A stretch of DNA of 64,000 nt, from positions 248,001-312,000 of the forward strand of contig CAKMXJ010000023.1 in the NCBI GenBank assembly GCA_928724745.1. The letters are read 5' to 3'. The position numbers and the translations under genes are program-made. The stretch is from Anthracocystis setariae (taxonomy: Eukaryota > Basidiomycota > Ustilaginomycetes > Ustilaginales > Ustilaginaceae). Below the pieces are notes generated by a model. The model was not told the DNA's origin. It did no database searches and saw only the letters and a list, made by a program, of their open reading frames with translations. Shown piece by piece: positions 59,753 through 64,000 of this stretch. The stretch's first letter is position 1; each line of letters starts with the position of its first letter.

Positions 59753-60774
59753 ATGTCAGCAATAGCATCACCGCCATCAGCAGCAGCAGCGGTATCACCA
59801 GAACAACCACGCCATTCCACAGCCTCTTCGTCTTCAGCATTCAGCGGCGCCACTTCCCCCATCCCTCCACCCTCCTCCTCACGCACAAGGTAAGTCCGTA
59901 CTCCCAAACAGCACCAGAATCATTCACTGATGCTCGCCTCATTCCTGATTTTGGGTGCAGATTCGACGCAGCACAACTCCAACCCCATCTCTCGAGCGTA
60001 CTCGCCACCAAACTCAGACATGCAACATGGGACAAGGCAGACAAGGAACGCAATCGTGCGCTAAGCAGGTCGATAGCTGAAAACGTCAAAGCCAAGATGC
60101 TTGGTAAGTGGATCCTATCACAATGTCGCTGTTGCGTCTCAAGTAAGAATTAAGCTGACACTCTTATGCTCCCCACGTTATTACAAACAGAGATCGAACC
60201 AAGAGGTACGCTCTTCCGCTCTCGACACTATCCCAGCTCAACCACCATCTTTCAGCTCACCATTTCACCCTACCTGGATTTCCATTCGGCTCAACAGGCT
60301 TCAAGTACATTGTTCAAGTTCAGCTCGTTCAGAACCTCGGTCAGGGAGGAAGGTGCGTAACTCTTCCATTTTCCTCTTTTCGCTCAATCACCATTTCAAC
60401 CTCAACTCATCGACGAACCAACTGATTTCCTTTTTTTTTTTCTCCATTTCATCATCTGTCACATCTCTATCTTGCACCTATTCAGAGGTATACCATCCAT
60501 CCCCTCTCCCCATCGCACACCAATTTTGCAGCACTACCACTAACCTTGGCTGTCAACCTGTTCTGATCCTCACCAGCCGATCTTGCGTGCCATTGGGAAG
60601 ACAACGACAGCGTGATACAGGACATGTATTCCAATGTAAGCCTCCTCCTCTCCTCTCTTGCCTTGTTTTCCTAGTCACAGCGTCGACACTTTATCCTGAC
60701 ACCCTTGTTCCGCTTGCGTCTCGTGTTAGGATACGCTCATCTGCACGGTGCTGTGCTTTGCCATTCGCACGTGA
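59753..60774 (+). CDS. Tctex-1-type dynein light chain, 7 exons with predicted 2-nt microexon
   Basis: Predicted join: 59753-59889, 59961-60103, 60191-60205, 60298-60352, 60486-60487, 60577-60635, 60730-60774, giving 151 residues with consistent phases. Core: TKLRHATWDKADKERNRALSRS, EIEPRGFKYIVQVQLVQNLG, GQGGR, ADLACHWEDNDSVIQDMYSN, DTLICTVLCFAIRT, collinear with Tctex-1 (DYNLT) chains without gaps. Tctex chains bind the dynein intermediate chain and cargo in retrograde microtubule transport. The first ~45 residues are a Ser/Pro/Ala-rich extension. Exon 3 is 15 nt, and the reading frame needs two extra nucleotides between 60352 and 60577; these are supplied by AG at 60486-60487, flanked by CAG and GTATAC. 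Family assignment is good; the exact exon set needs transcripts. Confidence 0.8.
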
Positions 60775-60928
60775 AACAATTCCACATCTTCTGTCAGCTC
60801 TGCTTGGTTTCGCAAAGTTAATTATGGCGTGCGGGTGCGGTGCAAGTGAGGTTTGGCTCTTGCATTTCGAGACTGGTCTATGTGTTTCAAGCGCGAGGCG
60901 GGTATATTTCACTCGTTGGTGGTGTAGG

Positions 60929-61327
60929 TTAGGCGTCTTCGACGTTGCGATCTAGAAAGTCTCTCAACTTTTCGAGCAGGTGCGTCTTGACGTGTGCGGG
61001 CAATGTGTCTTTCGAGGCAAAGTTTGATAAGCTCATCTTGCATCGGTGTGAGCAGGGAGAACGGGGATTAAACATACCTTTGGCGTACGGGGTGAGTTGA
61101 TCGATCAAGTCCGGAACGCTTAGGATGGGTTGTTGTTTCGCCTTTTCCGTCGCCGTGGCTTGGAACTGAGTTTCCCAACCACATTCGTCGAGCATGCGAC
61201 GGAGTAGGATGACAAGACGTTGCCATTCTCCCGAAGACACCAGTCGCTGATGCAGTGCATTGTACAGCTCGTCCGGTCCTGTATTCGTCGAAGAGTTTGC
61301 TGCGTTGAGTTCGCCTTCTTCCATCAT
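60929..61327 (-). CDS. SUS1: Sus1/ENY2, SAGA and TREX-2 subunit, one intron
   Basis: Exons 61078-61327 and 60929-61008 give 109 residues. The 69-nt intron (GTATGT...AAAG) is a multiple of three without stop, so an unspliced reading would insert 23 extra residues; removing it gives TPYAKDTLPAHVKTHLLEKL, which aligns without gap to the end of ENY2 (TPKARALVP...ELLQRIR). Upstream signature: LVSSGEWQRLVILLRRMLDECGW. Sus1 bridges SAGA histone H2B deubiquitination and TREX-2 mRNA export. Two adjacent ATGs (61327, 61324) are possible starts. The N-terminal 20 residues are unconserved. The acceptor AAAG is weaker than the CAG/TAG used elsewhere in the window. Confidence 0.88.
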   Translation of the reverse strand: MMEEGELNAANSSTNTGPDELYNALHQRLVSSGEWQRLVILLRRMLDECGWETQFQATATEKAKQQPILSVPDLIDQLTPYAKGMFNPRSPCSHRCKMSLSNFASKDTLPAHVKTHLLEKLRDFLDRNVEDA

Positions 61328-61551
61328 TCTAGCGTGATCGCGGTGGTGGTGTGCCAGAGATGGTGGTGGTGGTGGTAAGCAGTGGAGGCGATGATGATGG
61401 TTGACGGTGCGGGTTCGGGAATCGGATTTGTGGAGCTATTTTCCGGGATTTTTGATGTTTTTTCTTGTCTTTTCTAGATGATTTTTGGTTCTTAACTCCC
61501 AACACCATCTCTCTCTGTGTGACCCATCGAAACCTAGAGGAACGATCAAGA

Positions 61552-62343
61552 ATGTCAACGAGCAAGAGACCTCAATACGTGATCGAACACATGGAGGAGG
61601 ACGATCCGGATGCACCTTCCAAATTCCCCGAATGGGCTTTACTCGAATACCGTCACATGCTCCAACTCGTTGGACCCGGCTCCACCGTCCACTTCACCTC
61701 GCTCTCACATGCCTCGCTCGAATCTCTGCGCACCTCGCTCTCCACCACCACCTCCACCGCCGAAACCGCCGATTTTGAACTGCACACCTCCTCGATCACC
61801 ACGCTCATGCAACAACGCGGCGTGGACAAATCCAAAATCTGCCTGCTCGACCCGAAATCCCCGTTCGCCGTCTCGATCACCGATGCGGGCCGATTCACCA
61901 GCACCACCAAAGACGCAACCGCCGGCGGACCGTTCGAATTCTTCCTCTACGGCGGCATCCTAGGTGACGATCCGCCGAGGGATAGGACGAGTTCGCTGCG
62001 CCAGCTTGGGTTTCCCAGTCGTCACTTGGGTGCGATCCAGATGACCACCGATACCGCGCTCGGCGTCACGAAACGCTGCGTCGAAGATGGTTGTCTCCTC
62101 AACCTCGACGATACCAAAGAACAGGAGCAAAGGTGGGGAGATGCAAGTCAAACCGAAAGCAAGATCGAATGGGTCGATCATCCCGAACTCAACTTTGGCC
62201 ATGGCGAAAGCGTTCAGATGCCGTTCCGTTACATGGTCGACCCCAAAAGACCTACCCTGCCCAACGCCAACAAACAACCCCTCATGCCAAACGGAATGCG
62301 TCAACTCATCCACAACGACCTCTCGAGAAGCTTCGAATTCTAA
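61552..62343 (+). CDS. SFM1-like SPOUT protein arginine methyltransferase
   Basis: 263 residues from ATG 61552 (MSTSKRPQYVIEHMEEDDP); an ATG at 61465 would add 29 unconserved residues. Matches the Sfm1 family (DUF431), which methylates an arginine of ribosomal protein Rps3 in yeast with S-adenosylmethionine. Motifs: YVIEHMEE at the start, FFLYGGILGDDPPRDRT, LGFPSRHLGAIQMTTDTALGVTKRCVEDG (the SPOUT knot region that holds the cofactor), and ESVQMPFRYMVDPKRP. Compared with yeast the region between residues 40 and 110 is expanded with Ser/Thr runs. No intron. Convergent with the GTP cyclohydrolase gene 254 bp away. Confidence 0.88.
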   Translation: MSTSKRPQYVIEHMEEDDPDAPSKFPEWALLEYRHMLQLVGPGSTVHFTSLSHASLESLRTSLSTTTSTAETADFELHTSSITTLMQQRGVDKSKICLLDPKSPFAVSITDAGRFTSTTKDATAGGPFEFFLYGGILGDDPPRDRTSSLRQLGFPSRHLGAIQMTTDTALGVTKRCVEDGCLLNLDDTKEQEQRWGDASQTESKIEWVDHPELNFGHGESVQMPFRYMVDPKRPTLPNANKQPLMPNGMRQLIHNDLSRSFEF

Positions 62344-62597
62344 TCCCCGCCCCGCAATACACCAGACTAGACCTGCCAAAAGCAAACCAGAATGTGTGAA
62401 AGATTGAAAAAGTACACTGCTGTTGAAAATGCAAACCTGTAAAAAAACACTGGGAAAACTTACTATAAACAACCGATACCCAAATCGTCCTGCTGTCTGA
62501 CCCGACAAACTCTGTTGAAGCGTTTCATGGCATGCTCTCGTCTTTGTTTCAGACTGCTGACTCCTGTATCTGGTTTGGCTTGAGGAACGAGGTAAGA

Positions 62598-63950
62598 TTA
62601 CCTCTTGCCGATCAAGCTGAGGAACTCCTCCCTGGTCTTCTGCCTATCCCTGAACACGCCGAGCATGCAACTGGTCACCGTTGAAGCGCCTGGCTTTTGA
62701 ACTCCCCTCATGGCCATACATAGATGCTCGCACTCGACCACCACCGCCACGCCCTGGGGCCTCAAAGCCTCATCCAACGCCAACGCCACCTGCTTGGTCA
62801 AGCGCTCCTGCACCTGCAAGCGCCGCGCAAACGTCTCTGCGATCCTGGCCAACTTGGACAAGCCGATCACCAGCCGGTTCGGAATATAGCCGATATGGAT
62901 CTTGCCCGTAAACGGCACCATATGATGTTCGCACAACGAAAAGATCTCAATGTCGCGCACGATCACCAGCTCGTCGTGCTCCTCGTCAAAGATCGCATTG
63001 GCAATCACATCGCTCAGCCGCACTTCGTAGCCACGCGTCATCCACAGTAACGCCTTGGCATAGCGTTCCGGCGTCTTGGCCAGGCCAGAGCGCGTAGGGT
63101 CTTCGCCGATGCACTCGAGCACGGTTTCGATCGCTTTGGCGAGACGTTGCTGGTTGGCTTCGGCTTGGGCGGGCGTGTGGTTGAGACGATCGAGCGTTGC
63201 TTTGGCTGGCCAACCGAGTCCGTTGGTGTCCATGACGGGTGTAGCGGTGCCCGAGGCGGCCCATGCGGAACCGATGTAGGTGCGTTCGCCTGTGGGCGTC
63301 CCCAATCCTCCCCCGCGAGTGGTAGCGAGCGCATCCAGATCCGGCATGATTCGCGTCGACGGAGCTCCATGCTGCTGCACAGTGCCAAGGTGCGACGAAC
63401 TCGACCGCGATAGCAACGCACTCGCCGCCGCACGCGCATTCGAATGATGCGTATGAGCCGCCACCGCCGCCGAGGCAGCCGAAGGCGACATGTTGGAAAC
63501 CGAGCTCGTAGGCGCACCAGGCGACGCTGTACCGAGATTCAGCCCCGACACGCCATTCGCTAGCGCCCAAGTCTGCGATCTTGTCTTTGGCACCGCCGCC
63601 CCATTCTCTGCATCATTGTTGTTGTTGTTGGTGGTGGTGGTAGTAGTAGTGTTGTCGTCAAGTACTATATCGCCTGGATCGCTTCCACAGTCCAGACCAT
63701 TTCCATCGGCGGCATAGACGTCTTTACTACCGCTACCACTACTGCTGTTGGTATTGGTGTTGGTATTGGATGCGACGGGATGAGCGGCTGCCGAGATTTG
63801 ATCGGTGAGACCCTTGAGTTGGGACGAGGTCATGTTGGCACGCGAGAGCGCGCTGGCGAAGAATGAGTCGAAGAACGCTGAACCCGACTCGGGTTGATGC
63901 TGCTGCTGCTGCTGCTGTTGCGACGACTGCTTATCGGAGGTATCCGTCAT
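62598..63950 (-). CDS. GTP cyclohydrolase I with long N-terminal extension
   Basis: 450 residues from ATG 63950 ([13 protein letters not shown]). The C-terminal ~185 residues are a complete GTP cyclohydrolase [22 protein letters not shown], the zinc and catalytic stretch [45 protein letters not shown], and [22 protein letters not shown] with the second zinc cysteine. It converts GTP to 7,8-dihydroneopterin triphosphate, the first step of folate and pterin synthesis. The N-terminal ~260 residues are low complexity (Q runs from CAG triplets, NTNTNTN, TTTTTTNNNNN, A-rich) and not part of the catalytic fold; yeast Fol2 is about 243 residues in total. Upstream of the ATG, TTCAG precedes GTATGACGG, so a splice site near the start is possible. 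Enzyme identity is firm. Confidence 0.93.
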   Translation of the reverse strand: MTDTSDKQSSQQQQQQQHQPESGSAFFDSFFASALSRANMTSSQLKGLTDQISAAAHPVASNTNTNTNSSSGSGSKDVYAADGNGLDCGSDPGDIVLDDNTTTTTTTNNNNNDAENGAAVPKTRSQTWALANGVSGLNLGTASPGAPTSSVSNMSPSAASAAVAAHTHHSNARAAASALLSRSSSSHLGTVQQHGAPSTRIMPDLDALATTRGGGLGTPTGERTYIGSAWAASGTATPVMDTNGLGWPAKATLDRLNHTPAQAEANQQRLAKAIETVLECIGEDPTRSGLAKTPERYAKALLWMTRGYEVRLSDVIANAIFDEEHDELVIVRDIEIFSLCEHHMVPFTGKIHIGYIPNRLVIGLSKLARIAETFARRLQVQERLTKQVALALDEALRPQGVAVVVECEHLCMAMRGVQKPGASTVTSCMLGVFRDRQKTREEFLSLIGKR

Positions 63951-64000
63951 ACCTGAATGCAATCGAGAGATGAGGTCGAGGGTAGAAGCGAGGAAGCATG

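Noticed and set aside
1..64000. CRISPR arrays, riboswitches or bacterial-type operons
   Set aside because: The window is fungal nuclear DNA; no spacer-repeat array or prokaryotic gene cluster is seen.

Overview
The window is nuclear DNA from a filamentous or yeast-like basidiomycete, most likely a smut fungus (Ustilaginomycotina). The case rests on compact, mostly intron-poor fungal genes, short GT-AG introns, an intron-containing nuclear tRNA-Arg, Tf1/sushi-type Ty3 elements with chromodomains and zinc-cluster proteins. The species cannot be named from sequence alone.

Left arm (1-26.5 kb): the N-terminus of a kinesin (minus, cut by the window edge), a (TAGTG)22 microsatellite, a secreted histidine acid phosphatase/phytase, a MoaB/CinA-type molybdopterin-binding protein, HSP104 (minus), a DOMON-cytochrome b561 membrane protein with two introns (minus), a gene-poor stretch of about 5.4 kb, a type IIC-like P-type cation ATPase, and a GH79-like glycosidase with a membrane anchor and a Q/Y-rich cytoplasmic tail (minus). 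Another gene-poor stretch precedes the tRNA-Arg(ACG).

Mobile-element island (about 27.6-49.7 kb): a nested pile of transposons. Harbinger-like DNA transposon pieces carry two nested solo LTRs (TSDs GTGAC and ACAAC), a third solo LTR and a truncated DDE transposase. A second Harbinger-like end was hit by Ty3/chromovirus B (30563-47393, minus strand, 359-bp LTRs, TSD TTATC). Its 3' LTR was later hit by chromovirus A (30902-39521, plus strand, 506-bp LTRs that read as identical, TSD CTCTC). Both elements share a 10-nt self-priming primer-binding site, a C-terminal chromodomain and an extra gene between pol and the 3' LTR. That gene runs antisense to the element, starts about 280 bp inside the 3' LTR, has introns in its own direction, and encodes a six-cysteine zinc-cluster-like protein with a conserved central block. 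It is the most unusual feature of the window. Two MITE-like inverted-repeat families and a long-TIR element follow.

Right arm (50-64 kb): a secreted alpha/beta hydrolase (minus), a 3-kb gene-poor stretch, TIM9 (minus, three exons), eIF6/TIF6, glucosidase II beta (minus, ER retention tail), a Tctex-type dynein light chain with a predicted 2-nt microexon, SUS1/ENY2 (minus, one intron), an SFM1-like SPOUT arginine methyltransferase, and GTP cyclohydrolase I (minus). These are housekeeping genes in a dense, alternating-strand layout. No operon-like arrangement is expected or seen.

The intergenic DNA of both arms carries many copies of a GTACAGTAC/TACTGTAC motif, which I did not notice inside genes or transposons.
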